A stretch of DNA of 34,238 bases, from assembly GCA_024698715.1 (NCBI GenBank), contig JAILRA010000098.1, forward strand, positions 1 to 34,238, given 5' to 3'. Each line of letters begins with the position of its first letter. The first letter of the stretch is position 1. The notes under the pieces are model-generated. The model did no database searches, was not told where the DNA came from, and was given only the letters and a program-made list of their open reading frames with translations. This document shows, piece after piece, positions 1 to 8,139 of this stretch. Origin of the DNA: Lachnospiraceae bacterium. Lineage in GTDB: Bacteria > Bacillota > Clostridia > Lachnospirales > Lachnospiraceae. Position numbers and translations under genes: made by a program.

Positions 1-789
1 AACGTATTCTCTGTAACCCTTGTGTCCTTCAACCCAGTCAAGAAGTGTTAATTCGTACTGAGCAAGTTTTGCAAGTACTTCGGGCTTCTTGTTGCCTGCG
101 CCGAGTTCTTCTTCCATCTCTTTAACCTTTGCGGGAATTCTCTCATCGCCTGCATGCTTGTTGAATGATTCGAAAAGGTCAAGTTCTGAGTTCTCTTCGA
201 TTTCAACACCGAGGTTGTAAAGCTGCTTGATAGGAGCGTTACAAGCAAGGAAGTTGAGAGGTCTGGGACCGAAAGATATGATTTTAAGTTTGCTTAAACC
301 AACGAGTGCTCTTGCTACGGGGATGAAATCATTGATCATCTTAGCGCAGTCCTCTGCATCGCCTACGGGATACTCGGGAATGTAAGCACCTACGTTACGA
401 AGCTTTAAGTTGTAGCTTGCGTTGAGCATACCACAGTATGCATCTCCTCTGCCGCCGCAAAGGTCATTCTGTGTTTCTTCTGCTGCTGCACAGAACATCT
501 TAGGTCCGTCAAAGTGCTTGGCAAGAAGTGTTTCGGAAATTTCGGGACCGAAGTTTCCAAGGTATACGCAAAGAGCGTTACAGCCTGCATTCTTGATATC
601 TTCAAGAGCCTGAACCATGTGGATCTCGCTCTCTACGATACAGATGGGGCATTCATAGATATCTGCAGCATCATATTTAGCCTTGTATGCTTCAACGAGT
701 GCTTTTCTTCTGTTAACCGAAAGTGATTCGGGGAAACAGTCACGGCTTACTGCTACGATACCAAGTTTAATCTTAGGAATGTTGTTCAT
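1..789 (-). CDS. L-fucose/L-arabinose isomerase family protein, 3' end cut by window edge
   Basis: The reading frame is open from an ATG at 789 down to base 1, giving 263 residues without a stop, so the C-terminus lies outside the window. The start follows a GGGAGG ribosome binding site. The N-terminus (MNNIPKIKLGIVAVSRDCFP) and the stretch around NALCVYLGNFGPE resemble the N-terminal half of the FucI-fold isomerases, which convert aldoses such as L-fucose or L-arabinose to ketoses with a divalent metal. The usual family length is about 450-500 residues, so roughly half is seen and the metal-binding residues of the C-terminal half cannot be checked. It is the last visible gene of the minus-strand cluster that includes a xylulokinase-type kinase and transketolase subunits, which suggests a pentose or methylpentose substrate. 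The family is fairly sure; the substrate is inferred. Confidence 0.75.
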   Translation of the reverse strand, partial: MNNIPKIKLGIVAVSRDCFPESLSVNRRKALVEAYKAKYDAADIYECPICIVESEIHMVQALEDIKNAGCNALCVYLGNFGPEISETLLAKHFDGPKMFCAAAEETQNDLCGGRGDAYCGMLNASYNLKLRNVGAYIPEYPVGDAEDCAKMINDFIPVARALVGLSKLKIISFGPRPLNFLACNAPIKQLYNLGVEIEENSELDLFESFNKHAGDERIPAKVKEMEEELGAGNKKPEVLAKLAQYELTLLDWVEGHKGYREYV

Positions 790-911
790 AATGTTAGCCT
801 CCCATTATATTTTTTTCTTTGTTTTTATATTACAAACTTAAATGACTGTTCTATTTTTCAGACAGTCGCATAATGAAAAACCAGTCACTCAGAGTTTATA
901 AACTGTTTAAA

Positions 912-1853
912 TTACTTTACAAATTCTTTTACGCCTTCAACGATGCCTTCTGCATCAAGTTTGAATTTATGAAGAAGCTGAGCTGCCGTACCCGACTCAC
1001 CGAATACGTCCTGTACCCCAATTTTCTTTAATGTAGCAACACCTGTCTCTGCAAGGACATCTGCAACCGCACTTCCGAGTCCGCCGATAACGGAATGTTC
1101 TTCAACGGTTACAACTTTGCCTGTCTTCTTCGCACTGGCAATTACAAGATCCCTGTCGAGAGGTTTGATCGTATGAATGTTGATAACTTCCGCATCTATT
1201 CCGTCAGCAGCAAGTGTTTCTGCTGCTTTAAGAGCTTCACATACGCAAACACCCGTTGCAATGATTGTAACATCTTTTCCTTCTTTAAGTAAGATTCCTT
1301 TTCCGATCTCAAATTTGTAATCGGGATTGTCGTTGATCACGGGAACCGCACTTCTGCCGAATCGCATGTAAACCGGTCCTACGTACTCAGCTGCTGCCTT
1401 AACGGCTGCCTTTGCTTCAACATCATCGGAAGGAACGATGACCGTCATTCCGGGGATGGTTCTCATAAGGGCGATATCTTCGTTACACTGATGTGTAGCG
1501 CCGTCTTCACCTACTGTAACACCGGCATGTGTAGCACCGATCTTAACATTAAGATGAGGATATCCGATCGAGTTTCTAACCTGCTCAAATGCACGTCCTG
1601 CAGCGAACATTGCGAATGATGAGCAGAAAGGAATGATTCCCGTTGTGGAAAGACCTGCTGCGATGCCTGTCATATTACTTTCGGCAATACCGCAGTCGAT
1701 ATGTCTTTCGGGAAAAGCTTTCTTAAAAGTACCTGTTTTTGTAGCACCTGCAAGATCGGCATCAAGTACATACACCTTATCGTTTGTTTTTCCTAATTCA
1801 ACAAGAGCGTTGCCGTAACTCTCTCTTGTAGCTATTTTTACAACATCAGACAT
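912..1853 (-). CDS. Transketolase, C-terminal subunit
   Basis: This 313-residue protein is the pyrimidine-binding plus C-terminal half of a split transketolase. Split transketolases of this kind are common in Firmicutes and archaea and transfer two-carbon units between ketose and aldose phosphates in the non-oxidative pentose phosphate pathway. It contains the GIAESNMTGIAAGLS stretch, with the glutamate expected to activate thiamine diphosphate, the EDGATHQ segment, and a C-terminal domain beginning near ATGVCVCEAL. A TTG at 1865 is in frame, but the ATG at 1853 is preferred because the family normally starts shortly before the ATRESYG-type segment. With this start it overlaps the end of the N-terminal subunit by 8 bases, which implies translational coupling and equal production of the two subunits. 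Confidence 0.9.
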   Translation of the reverse strand: MSDVVKIATRESYGNALVELGKTNDKVYVLDADLAGATKTGTFKKAFPERHIDCGIAESNMTGIAAGLSTTGIIPFCSSFAMFAAGRAFEQVRNSIGYPHLNVKIGATHAGVTVGEDGATHQCNEDIALMRTIPGMTVIVPSDDVEAKAAVKAAAEYVGPVYMRFGRSAVPVINDNPDYKFEIGKGILLKEGKDVTIIATGVCVCEALKAAETLAADGIDAEVINIHTIKPLDRDLVIASAKKTGKVVTVEEHSVIGGLGSAVADVLAETGVATLKKIGVQDVFGESGTAAQLLHKFKLDAEGIVEGVKEFVK

Positions 1854-2676
1854 ACTCTTTACCAATCCTTTCCAAATCTTCCATAGCTACCGCATACTGA
1901 TCGTCGTTGGGAGCTGTGCCATGCCATGAAGCCTGATTTTCCATGAATGATACGCCCTTGCCCTTTGTAGTCTTAGCAACGATTGCAGTAGGCATACCCT
2001 TTGTCTCTCTTGCTTTCTTGAAAGCATCAGCGATCTGGTTGAAATCATGACCGTCGATCTCGATTACATTGAAGTTAAATGCTTTAAATTTATCAGTGAT
2101 GGGATAAGGTGAACAAACATCTTCGATCTTACCGTCGATCTGAAGTCCGTTGTTGTCAACGATCACGCAAAGGTTGTCAAGTTTTCTGAAACCTGCGAAC
2201 ATTGCTGCTTCCCAGATCTGACCTTCCTGGATCTCACCGTCACCGCAGAGAGCGTATACTCTGTAATCCTTGTTCTGAAGTTTTGCTCCGAGAGCCATAC
2301 CGCATGCTGCGGAAAGACCCTGTCCGAGTGAACCTGAAGACATATCAACACCGGGTGTTTCCTGCATACAGGGATGTCCCTGAAGTCTGGATCCGAGTTT
2401 TCTTAAAGTTTCAAGCTCTTCAACAGGGAAATATCCTCTGTTGGCAAGTGTTGAGTAAAGTGCGGGAGCAACATGTCCCTTTGACAATACGAAACGGTCT
2501 CTGTCGTCCTTTTTGGGATCGGCGGGATCGATGTTCATCTCCTCAAAATAGAGATATGTCATGATATCAGCTGCGGAAAGCGATCCGCCGGGATGTCCGG
2601 CTTTTGCTGAATGAACTGCTGTTACGATTCCTTTTCTGACATCATTGGCCTTTTTCTTAAGTTCCAATTCGTTCAT
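1846..2676 (-). CDS. Transketolase, N-terminal subunit
   Basis: This 276-residue protein is the thiamine-diphosphate-binding half of a split transketolase. The expected motifs are visible: SAKAGHPGGSLSAAD near the N-terminus, the VLSKGHVAPALY segment, and the GDGEIQEGQIWEA...NNG motif that binds diphosphate and Mg2+. The start ATG follows an AGGAG box. It works with the adjacent C-terminal subunit, whose gene overlaps its stop codon. In this operon it would feed xylulose 5-phosphate made by the upstream FGGY kinase into the pentose phosphate pathway. A 190-base gap holding a hairpin-rich element separates it from the kinase gene. Function is well supported by motifs and by the paired architecture. 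Confidence 0.92.
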   Translation of the reverse strand: MNELELKKKANDVRKGIVTAVHSAKAGHPGGSLSAADIMTYLYFEEMNIDPADPKKDDRDRFVLSKGHVAPALYSTLANRGYFPVEELETLRKLGSRLQGHPCMQETPGVDMSSGSLGQGLSAACGMALGAKLQNKDYRVYALCGDGEIQEGQIWEAAMFAGFRKLDNLCVIVDNNGLQIDGKIEDVCSPYPITDKFKAFNFNVIEIDGHDFNQIADAFKKARETKGMPTAIVAKTTKGKGVSFMENQASWHGTAPNDDQYAVAMEDLERIGKEYV

Positions 2677-2720
2677 ACTTAATCTCCTGTTTTTATTTAT
2701 TTATTAATAAACAAATGATA

Positions 2721-2880
2721 ATCAAAATTGCTTCGTTTCTTTGAAACTCACGCAATTTTGGACAATAATTCGGAATCCGCTGAAATGCATTTTCATGCAT
2801 TTCGCTGCTTCCTCATCATTGTCAGGCATCCAAATTCTCAAATTTTCTTGAGTAAACTCAAAGAATTTGCGGCTTTTGAT
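2721..2880. repeat. 160-bp hairpin-rich intergenic element with ATCAAAA/TTTTGAT ends
   Basis: The gap between the kinase and transketolase genes is filled by a structured block. Its ends are the perfect inverted pair ATCAAAA (2721-2727) and TTTTGAT (2874-2880). Inside are three further inverted pairs: CAAAATTGC (2723-2731) with GCAATTTTG (2752-2760), GAAATGCAT (2782-2790) with ATGCATTTC (2795-2803) around a 4-base loop, and CAAATTCT (2831-2838) with AGAATTTG (2862-2869) enclosing TTGAG/CTCAA. An open minus-strand frame runs through it but has no ribosome binding site. The layout suggests a dispersed palindromic element; only one copy is in the window, so the repeat status is inferred. Confidence 0.5.
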
Positions 2881-2887
2881 GCTTTTA

Positions 2888-4357
2888 TCATTTAATAATA
2901 TCAAATATAGGCTTGCAAGCCGGATAAATGGTCTTGAACTGCTGATACTTCTTTTCGTACTTTGCAACGAGTTCGGGATCGGGCTTTTCTACGTCAAGAA
3001 CCTTAACGATCGCCTTTGCTGCCTCTTCAACAGATGCGTATTCGCCGCATCCTACAGCTGCGAGCATTGCACCGCCGAGTCCGGGACCTTCTTCGGAAGT
3101 TATCCTTTCAACTTCCATGTTCATGATGTTGGTGATCATCTTTCTCCAGAGAGGGCTCTTTGCCCCGCCGCCGCAGATCCTGGTCTTCGAAAGAGGAATA
3201 CCGAGGCTTCTTGCAACTTCGATCGAATCACGAAGTCCGAATGCAACGCCTTCAAGAACTGCCTGAGTCATGTCTTCTCTTGTGGAGTCCATTGTAAGAC
3301 CGATGAATGTTCCTCTTGCATCGGGGTTGTTGTGAGGTGATCTCTCACCCATTAAGTAAGGCAAGAAGAATACGTGATTCTCACCAAGCTTGTCGATGTT
3401 AGCCTGCTCAGCTGCATAATCCTTTGTCTTGATGATCTCGTCCATCCACCATTTGTTACATGAAGCTGCCGAAAGCATACATCCCATAAGATGGAAGTTT
3501 CCGTCTGCATGGTCGAATGAATGAAGTGCATTGTTCTCATCAACTCCGAATTTTGCGGAAGAGATAAATACGGTTCCGGATGTACCGAGTGAAATGTTGC
3601 ATCCGCCGTCGCCTACGACACCTGTACCAACAGCTGCCGCCGCATTGTCGCCCGCACCTGCGCAAACCTTAACGTTATCCGTAAATCCGAGTTCTTTTGC
3701 GATCTCAGGCTTAACTGTTCCTGTTACTTCGTAAGACTCATAAAGCTTGGGAAGCATTGATTCGTCCACACCGCAGATCTCGCACATCTTCTTTGACCAC
3801 TTCTTATTCTTGACATCAAGAAGAAGCATACCTGAAGCATCCGAGTAATCTGTTGAGAATACGCCCGAAAGGATATATGCGATATAGTCCTTGGGAAGCA
3901 TGATCTTTTTGATCTTGGCAAAGTTTTCAGGCTCGTTGGCTTTCATCCAGAGGATCTTGGGCGCCGTGAATCCTGCAAATGCAATGTTTGCTGTCTCAGC
4001 CGAAAGAACATCCTTACCTATCTCATTGTTAAGATAATCCGTTTCCTTCTGTGTTCTTCCGTCGTTCCAGAGGATTGCAGGTCTGATAACATTGTCGTTC
4101 TCGTCGAGAACTACAAGACCGTGCATCTGTCCGCCGAAACTGATACCCGCAACCTGTGTTGCATCAAAATCCTTAACTAATTCTTTTAATCCTTCAAGTA
4201 CAGCCGCTTTCCAGTCTTCGGGCTTCTGCTCCGACCATCCGGGATTCGGGAAATACAAAGGATATTCCTTTGATACCGAACTAACGATCGTACCGTCTTT
4301 TTCCATCATGATGAGCTTAACGGCCGATGTTCCAAGATCAACTCCGATATAGTACAT
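2888..4357 (-). CDS. xylB: Xylulokinase-type FGGY carbohydrate kinase
   Basis: This 489-residue protein has the length and layout of xylulokinase, which phosphorylates D-xylulose to D-xylulose 5-phosphate with ATP. The N-terminal phosphate-binding loop GVDLGTSAVK is at about 5-14. The GGQMHGLV segment with the MHG motif is at 78-80, the proposed catalytic Asp lies in AGAGDNAAAAVG at about 237, and the C-terminal adenosine-binding GGGAKSPLW motif is present. The start follows AAGGAG with good spacing. It lies downstream of DUF4867 and upstream of the transketolase genes on the same strand. L-ribulose or another ketose cannot be excluded as substrate, because this cluster shows no separate ribulokinase, but the xylulokinase subgroup motifs favour D-xylulose. 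Confidence 0.9.
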   Translation of the reverse strand: MYYIGVDLGTSAVKLIMMEKDGTIVSSVSKEYPLYFPNPGWSEQKPEDWKAAVLEGLKELVKDFDATQVAGISFGGQMHGLVVLDENDNVIRPAILWNDGRTQKETDYLNNEIGKDVLSAETANIAFAGFTAPKILWMKANEPENFAKIKKIMLPKDYIAYILSGVFSTDYSDASGMLLLDVKNKKWSKKMCEICGVDESMLPKLYESYEVTGTVKPEIAKELGFTDNVKVCAGAGDNAAAAVGTGVVGDGGCNISLGTSGTVFISSAKFGVDENNALHSFDHADGNFHLMGCMLSAASCNKWWMDEIIKTKDYAAEQANIDKLGENHVFFLPYLMGERSPHNNPDARGTFIGLTMDSTREDMTQAVLEGVAFGLRDSIEVARSLGIPLSKTRICGGGAKSPLWRKMITNIMNMEVERITSEEGPGLGGAMLAAVGCGEYASVEEAAKAIVKVLDVEKPDPELVAKYEKKYQQFKTIYPACKPIFDIIK

Positions 4358-4389
4358 GTTATTTCTCCTTTTTGATTTTATATATGCAT

Positions 4390-4543
4390 GAGACGCGATC
4401 TTGAAAGATTCCGTTAGCAGGTACTTCGTGCCGTCGGTACTTAGCGAAACGTGCTGCGAAGCGGTGCGTTGAGCTTAGTATCCGTTACGAGCACGAACGT
4501 AGCGCAAGCGTGCCTGCGGTGGAACTTTCAAGGAGCGTCCCTC
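4390..4543. repeat. 154-bp intergenic element with imperfect terminal inverted repeats
   Basis: The 203-base gap between the DUF4867 and kinase genes contains a GC-richer block. Its first ~22 bases (4390-4412) match the reverse complement of its last ~23 (4521-4543) with a few mismatches; CTTGAAAG pairs with CTTTCAAG. A further inner pair is GCAGGTAC near 4417 with GTGCCTGC near 4512. A nested hairpin is formed by CGTTACG and CGTAGCG. The whole block could fold into one long branched structure in RNA. It may be a miniature inverted-repeat element or a structured RNA or processing site between the two genes. No open frame in it looks coding. Confidence 0.5.
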
Positions 4544-4560
4544 ATTTTCTGAAGCAAAAA

Positions 4561-5178
4561 TTAAATTGTGATGTTCTCACCTACAAGTCCGTTGAATGCG
4601 CCTTCGATCTTTGCATCTTCATGAGCGATGAGCCATTTGTTGACTGCTGTGAGAAGTTTGTCTTCTTTGGTTGAGTTGGGTTTGAATGTAAGGTCGTAGT
4701 TGGTTCCCTTGGGAAGAACTACAACAGCCTTGAAGCCTTTGTCTTCTACATGGCAGGGTGCATAGTGAAGTGTTGTTGCATACATTTCAACAGCTACGCC
4801 TGCAGGTACAAGAAATGCTTCGATCTTAGATGTATCATATTTGAAATCTTCCGTAACATCCTTTAATTCACCGATAAGAAGAACCATATCGTAGAGTGCA
4901 ACATTGATTTCCGAATCTCTGTGATATTCGCAAGCGTTAAGTGCCTTGTTATGGCCGTTGCACATACCGATCTGAATGGGCATTCCGCCGTAAAGACTTT
5001 CGGAAATGATCTGTGTCGCAGGAGTGCTCTCAAGTTCCTTTACACCCGGGAAATATTCAACTCCTTCGGCAGGCATCGGAAGTGCCTCGAGATTCTTTAA
5101 GATTTCGGAGAAATCAATTCCTTCGATAATCTTGCCGTACTTTTTGAATGAGGGATCTGTTACTTTTTTGATTTCCAT
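4561..5178 (-). CDS. DUF4867 family protein, cupin-like, of unknown function
   Basis: This 205-residue soluble protein matches the DUF4867 pattern as I remember it; no enzyme activity is established to my knowledge. Its N-terminus (MEIKKVTDPSFKKYGKII) recalls the start of ureidoglycolate-lyase-type cupins. It has candidate metal ligands placed as in a cupin: His76, His86 and Glu90 (EYHRDSE), then His138 and His143 in LHYAPCHV. No signal peptide or membrane segment is seen. The start follows AAGGAG. It sits between a TIM-barrel sugar epimerase and an FGGY kinase in a pentose cluster, so a role as sugar isomerase, epimerase or lyase, or as an accessory to one, is a reasonable inference. Confidence 0.75.
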   Translation of the reverse strand: MEIKKVTDPSFKKYGKIIEGIDFSEILKNLEALPMPAEGVEYFPGVKELESTPATQIISESLYGGMPIQIGMCNGHNKALNACEYHRDSEINVALYDMVLLIGELKDVTEDFKYDTSKIEAFLVPAGVAVEMYATTLHYAPCHVEDKGFKAVVVLPKGTNYDLTFKPNSTKEDKLLTAVNKWLIAHEDAKIEGAFNGLVGENITI

Positions 5179-5223
5179 ATTTCTTTCTCCTTTATTTTTT
5201 TAACCGCTTCCTTGCGATATTAT

Positions 5224-6054
5224 TTACTGCATTATATTTCTTTCTTTTAAATATGCAACCGACTTTTCAAGTGCCTCGATCGTCTTGGTCTCAAGAACGC
5301 ATCCCGCATCTCTTTCTTTTGCAAGACTGAGTCTGTCGATAAGGTCTATCTCGCCGTCACCAAGAGCCAGATGATTCTTCGGCGGATCTTCTCTTCCGTC
5401 GTGAATGTGGAAGTGACAGAGATGATCTTTGTTCTCAAGGATAAAAGGAACATCCTTTTCACCGGTCGCTTTAGAATGGCCTATATCCCATGTGATTCCG
5501 AATCTCGGACTTTCCAGAAGGAACGAAACAGCCTTTTTCTCGTAATCCCTGAATCCGTCGGTATTTTCAACCGTCACCTTAATATCCGAATCGCCGATCC
5601 ATTCTTCGACTCTGTTTCTGAAGATCCTGAAGGAATCCATGTATGTGTTGAAATCCCGCTCGTACATCCAGACCTTTTTGTCGGGAAGCGTGATATATAT
5701 GCCGTGATGCATATGCATGTTTATCGTGAGCGGTCTGCTTTTGTCGCCGAATTCATCTCGAAGGGACAGAAATTTCTTTGACACTTCTATGGTCCTTCTG
5801 ACCGTTTCCAAATAAGCTTCAGTGACAAGGCTGTTAAAATCGGCTATGTTTAAATTCTCATCCAGATGGATCGTGTAATAAATCCCGCTTTTCCTTGCCG
5901 CTTCGATAAAATACTCAGTGTCTTCAAGTTTATCCGCCTGATACTCGGGAAAGTTCATATTCAGTTCTATGAAATCCAATCCGAGTTTTTCGCAAAGAGC
6001 GATGTTTTCTTCCGGGGTCCTGTTTTCGACCAGAGTAGGCATTCCGAATCGCAT
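5224..6054 (-). CDS. Sugar phosphate isomerase/epimerase, AP endonuclease family 2 TIM barrel
   Basis: This protein of about 276 residues has the xylose-isomerase-like TIM-barrel pattern of sugar epimerases and AP-endonuclease-2 relatives. Likely divalent metal ligands are Glu163 (TVENTD), Asp190 and His193 (WDIGHS), His216 or His218 (HFHIHD) and Glu255 (VLETKT). Conserved strand starts such as RFGMP and LDFIELNMNFP are also seen. An ATG at 6066 is in frame, but the ATG at 6054 is preferred because it sits about 9 bases after AAAGGA, whereas the upstream one abuts that box. It lies 19 bases after the DUF6171 gene in the same operon. The substrate is unknown; context suggests a ketopentose or its phosphate. 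Confidence 0.8.
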   Translation of the reverse strand: MRFGMPTLVENRTPEENIALCEKLGLDFIELNMNFPEYQADKLEDTEYFIEAARKSGIYYTIHLDENLNIADFNSLVTEAYLETVRRTIEVSKKFLSLRDEFGDKSRPLTINMHMHHGIYITLPDKKVWMYERDFNTYMDSFRIFRNRVEEWIGDSDIKVTVENTDGFRDYEKKAVSFLLESPRFGITWDIGHSKATGEKDVPFILENKDHLCHFHIHDGREDPPKNHLALGDGEIDLIDRLSLAKERDAGCVLETKTIEALEKSVAYLKERNIMQ

Positions 6055-6072
6055 TCTGTATACCATCCTTTT

Positions 6073-6339
6073 TCAGTCATCCGTCCGATCCCATTTTCCG
6101 TTCGGACACGCAGAGCGTTTCATCGCAGCCCTTATCTCAACGTAACATCCGCAGGAAATGCAGGTTCCGGCATTCAGTTTTTCGCATTCTCTGCAGATAT
6201 TCAGCCGTTCTTTGTATGATCTTTCGCTGCTTCGGTCGGCATCCTTAATAATATCCGTATGCCGGCTTATCATTTCTCTGTAGGCTTCTTCGCCCATATC
6301 CGAAATGAGGCAGCGTCTGCATATTTTCTTATATTCCAT
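6073..6339 (-). CDS. Small Cys-rich protein, DUF6171-like
   Basis: This 88-residue protein has a CxxC near the N-terminus (KKICRRCL), a second CxxC (NICRECEKL), a CxxCxC cluster (GTCISCGCYVEIRAA) and a last Cys in RSACPNGKW. This looks like one or two zinc-binding knuckles. The pattern matches what I know as DUF6171, a small family of unknown function in Clostridia. No membrane segment is seen. It is encoded between the arabinofuranosidase and the TIM-barrel epimerase genes with short gaps, so it is probably co-transcribed. A metal- or nucleic-acid-binding role is only a guess from the Cys pattern. Confidence 0.75.
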   Translation of the reverse strand: MEYKKICRRCLISDMGEEAYREMISRHTDIIKDADRSSERSYKERLNICRECEKLNAGTCISCGCYVEIRAAMKRSACPNGKWDRTDD

Positions 6340-6388
6340 TTATTTCCCCGGTCCATGAATTACCGGTACAAACAGGACAGTTAACGTT

Positions 6389-7900
6389 TTATACTTCAGC
6401 TTCGATATGAAGAACGCTGCAGGGAGGAATTGTGTATCTGATCTTATCGTTCTTGAATGAAATATTCGAGAATTTCTCGATCTTAACCTCATCGGGATTG
6501 TCGAATGTATTGTGTGCATCCATCTTTCCTTTAACGATCTCTGCAGTTACTCCCTTAACGGACTCGCCGAGGAGCACGCTTTCAACCATTGCTTCTTCGT
6601 CAAGCGAGAGATTTGTGATCGTCAGATGGATCTTTCCTCCCATATCCACCGAAGCCGATTCGGTAAGATTCGGTACCATATATTCGTCTTCGATCCCGAC
6701 TTTCTTGGTATCAATCATGCTTTCCAGAAGTTCATTGTCCTGATGAGCGCTGTACATCTTGAATACATAGTATGTAGGGGTCTTGATCATCTTCTCGCCT
6801 TCGGTCAGGATAACCGCCTGAAGAACGTTTACAAGCTGTGCGATATTTGCCATCTTGACTCTGTCGCAGTGCTTGTTAAAGATGTTTAAATTGATTCCGG
6901 CAACAAGTGCATCGCGGATGGTGTTCTGCTGATAGAGGAATCCGGGATTGGTGCCTTCTTCAACATCGTACCAGGTACCCCACTCATCAACCATAAGGCC
7001 TATCTGCTTTTCGGGATCGTATCTGTCCATGATGGCTGAATGACCGTTGATATAATCTTCCATATAAAGAGTTTTTCTTAAGGTCATATACCATTCTTTT
7101 TCATTAAATCCGGTCGCTGCACCCTTCTTTGACCAGTCGTAGGGCAAAGTATAATAATGGAGGGTAAGTCCGTCCATAAATCCGTGTGCGTTGTTCCAGG
7201 AACCTGCTCTTTCGAAACATTTCTTTAAAAGTGTTTCCGTCCAGGCATAGTCTTTATCGCTGGGGCCGACCGCAAGTCTTTTGATTTTTTTATCAGGATT
7301 ATAATTTTTGACAAAAGTCTGATAGTGTCTGTAAAGATCGGAATAATACTCGGGGCTCATGTTTCCTCCGCAGCCCCAGGTTTCGTTTCCTACTGCGAAA
7401 TAATCAAGAATCCACGCTTCATCGTGGCCGTTCTTTCTTCTGAGTTCAGACATGGGCGATACGCCTTCGAAAGTCATATACTCCACCCATTCGCTCATTT
7501 CTCTGACAGTGCCGCTTCCGACATTGCCGTTAACATATGTTTTACAGCCCAACTGACTGCAGAGTTCCATGAATTCATGTGTGCCGAAGCTGTTGTCTTC
7601 AACCACGCCGCCCCAGTTGGTGTTGATCATTTTCTTTCTGTCTTTTTTATCGCCGATTCCGTCCATCCAGTGATATTCATCGGCAAAGCATCCGCCGGGC
7701 CATCTGAGCACGGGGATCTTCATTTCTTTCAATGCCTTAACGACATCGGTTCTCATACCTTTAACATTGGGAATGTTCGAATCCTCTCCGACATATATTC
7801 CTTCATAAATACATCTTCCGAGATGCTCTGAAAAATGTCCCTGGATCTCGGGATTTATATGACCTTTTTTAATGCCGGGATTAACTATATGTCTGTACAT
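6389..7900 (-). CDS. abfA: Alpha-L-arabinofuranosidase, GH51
   Basis: This 503-residue protein has the length and motifs of intracellular GH51 arabinofuranosidases, which release terminal L-arabinofuranose from arabinan and arabinoxylan oligosaccharides by a retaining mechanism. The N-terminus [20 protein letters not shown] and the segment [14 protein letters not shown] are typical. The acid/base Glu is at about 173 (GNETWGCGG) and the nucleophile Glu at about 306 (VDEWGTWY). A C-terminal beta domain ends in [11 protein letters not shown]. There is no signal peptide, so it acts in the cytoplasm on imported oligomers. The start ATG follows GGAGGG with 5-base spacing. It is the first gene of the minus-strand pentose operon and is divergent from the symporter gene. 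Confidence 0.95.
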   Translation of the reverse strand: MYRHIVNPGIKKGHINPEIQGHFSEHLGRCIYEGIYVGEDSNIPNVKGMRTDVVKALKEMKIPVLRWPGGCFADEYHWMDGIGDKKDRKKMINTNWGGVVEDNSFGTHEFMELCSQLGCKTYVNGNVGSGTVREMSEWVEYMTFEGVSPMSELRRKNGHDEAWILDYFAVGNETWGCGGNMSPEYYSDLYRHYQTFVKNYNPDKKIKRLAVGPSDKDYAWTETLLKKCFERAGSWNNAHGFMDGLTLHYYTLPYDWSKKGAATGFNEKEWYMTLRKTLYMEDYINGHSAIMDRYDPEKQIGLMVDEWGTWYDVEEGTNPGFLYQQNTIRDALVAGINLNIFNKHCDRVKMANIAQLVNVLQAVILTEGEKMIKTPTYYVFKMYSAHQDNELLESMIDTKKVGIEDEYMVPNLTESASVDMGGKIHLTITNLSLDEEAMVESVLLGESVKGVTAEIVKGKMDAHNTFDNPDEVKIEKFSNISFKNDKIRYTIPPCSVLHIEAEV

Positions 7901-7947
7901 GGAACCCTCCGTAGAAAATGTTTTTCAGGCGAAAACCCACAATTATT

Positions 7948-7953
7948 ATTATA
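7948..7953 (-). promoter_or_regulatory. Candidate -10 box for the arabinofuranosidase operon
   Basis: On the minus strand a TATAAT hexamer lies about 50 bases upstream of the GH51 start in an A/T-rich stretch. No good -35 box is seen 17 bases upstream, so a regulator-dependent promoter is possible. The 239-base divergent region has no gene. It contains TATAAT-like boxes for both directions and no operator that I can recognise with confidence. Confidence 0.35.
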
Positions 7954-8092
7954 CATAAAATCGAAAATAAATAAACACCGAAACCGCCAAAAAAAACTCA
8001 GATTTCCACATGTAGAGTTTGTAGTGATTCGACCTATAATTTGTCAGTATTCCGCTGTAATTTCTCAGGATATTTTTATAATGAAAGTTTTG

Positions 8093-8101
8093 TGTTATAA
8101 T
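8093..8101 (+). promoter_or_regulatory. Extended -10 promoter for the symporter gene
   Basis: The sequence TGTTATAAT is a TGnTATAAT extended -10 element about 40 bases before the symporter ATG. The -35 position is only T-rich, which fits an extended -10 promoter. Another TATAAT sits near 8034 and could serve an alternative start. Confidence 0.45.
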
Positions 8102-8139
8102 TCGTTTGTTTATGAAAAAAATTCAGTGAGGAAATCAAA

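Noticed and set aside
847..904. GACTGT/ACAGTC hairpin and AGTTTATAAACT palindrome between the transketolase and isomerase genes
   Set aside because: The hairpin has only a 6-base stem with a long loop and no T-run, so it is not convincing as a terminator; the palindrome is A/T-rich and may be chance.
2202..2564. 120-codon plus-strand frame opposite the transketolase N-terminal gene
   Set aside because: Antisense shadow of a well supported gene; its composition is Arg/Cys-rich and unlike the neighbours.
2722..2967. Open minus-strand frame of 81 codons across the intergenic element
   Set aside because: It begins inside the xylB coding sequence in another frame, has no ribosome site, and mostly translates the hairpin element.
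5371..5781. 136-codon plus-strand frame opposite the TIM-barrel gene
   Set aside because: It lies entirely antisense to a gene with clear family motifs and has no ribosome site or recognisable domain.
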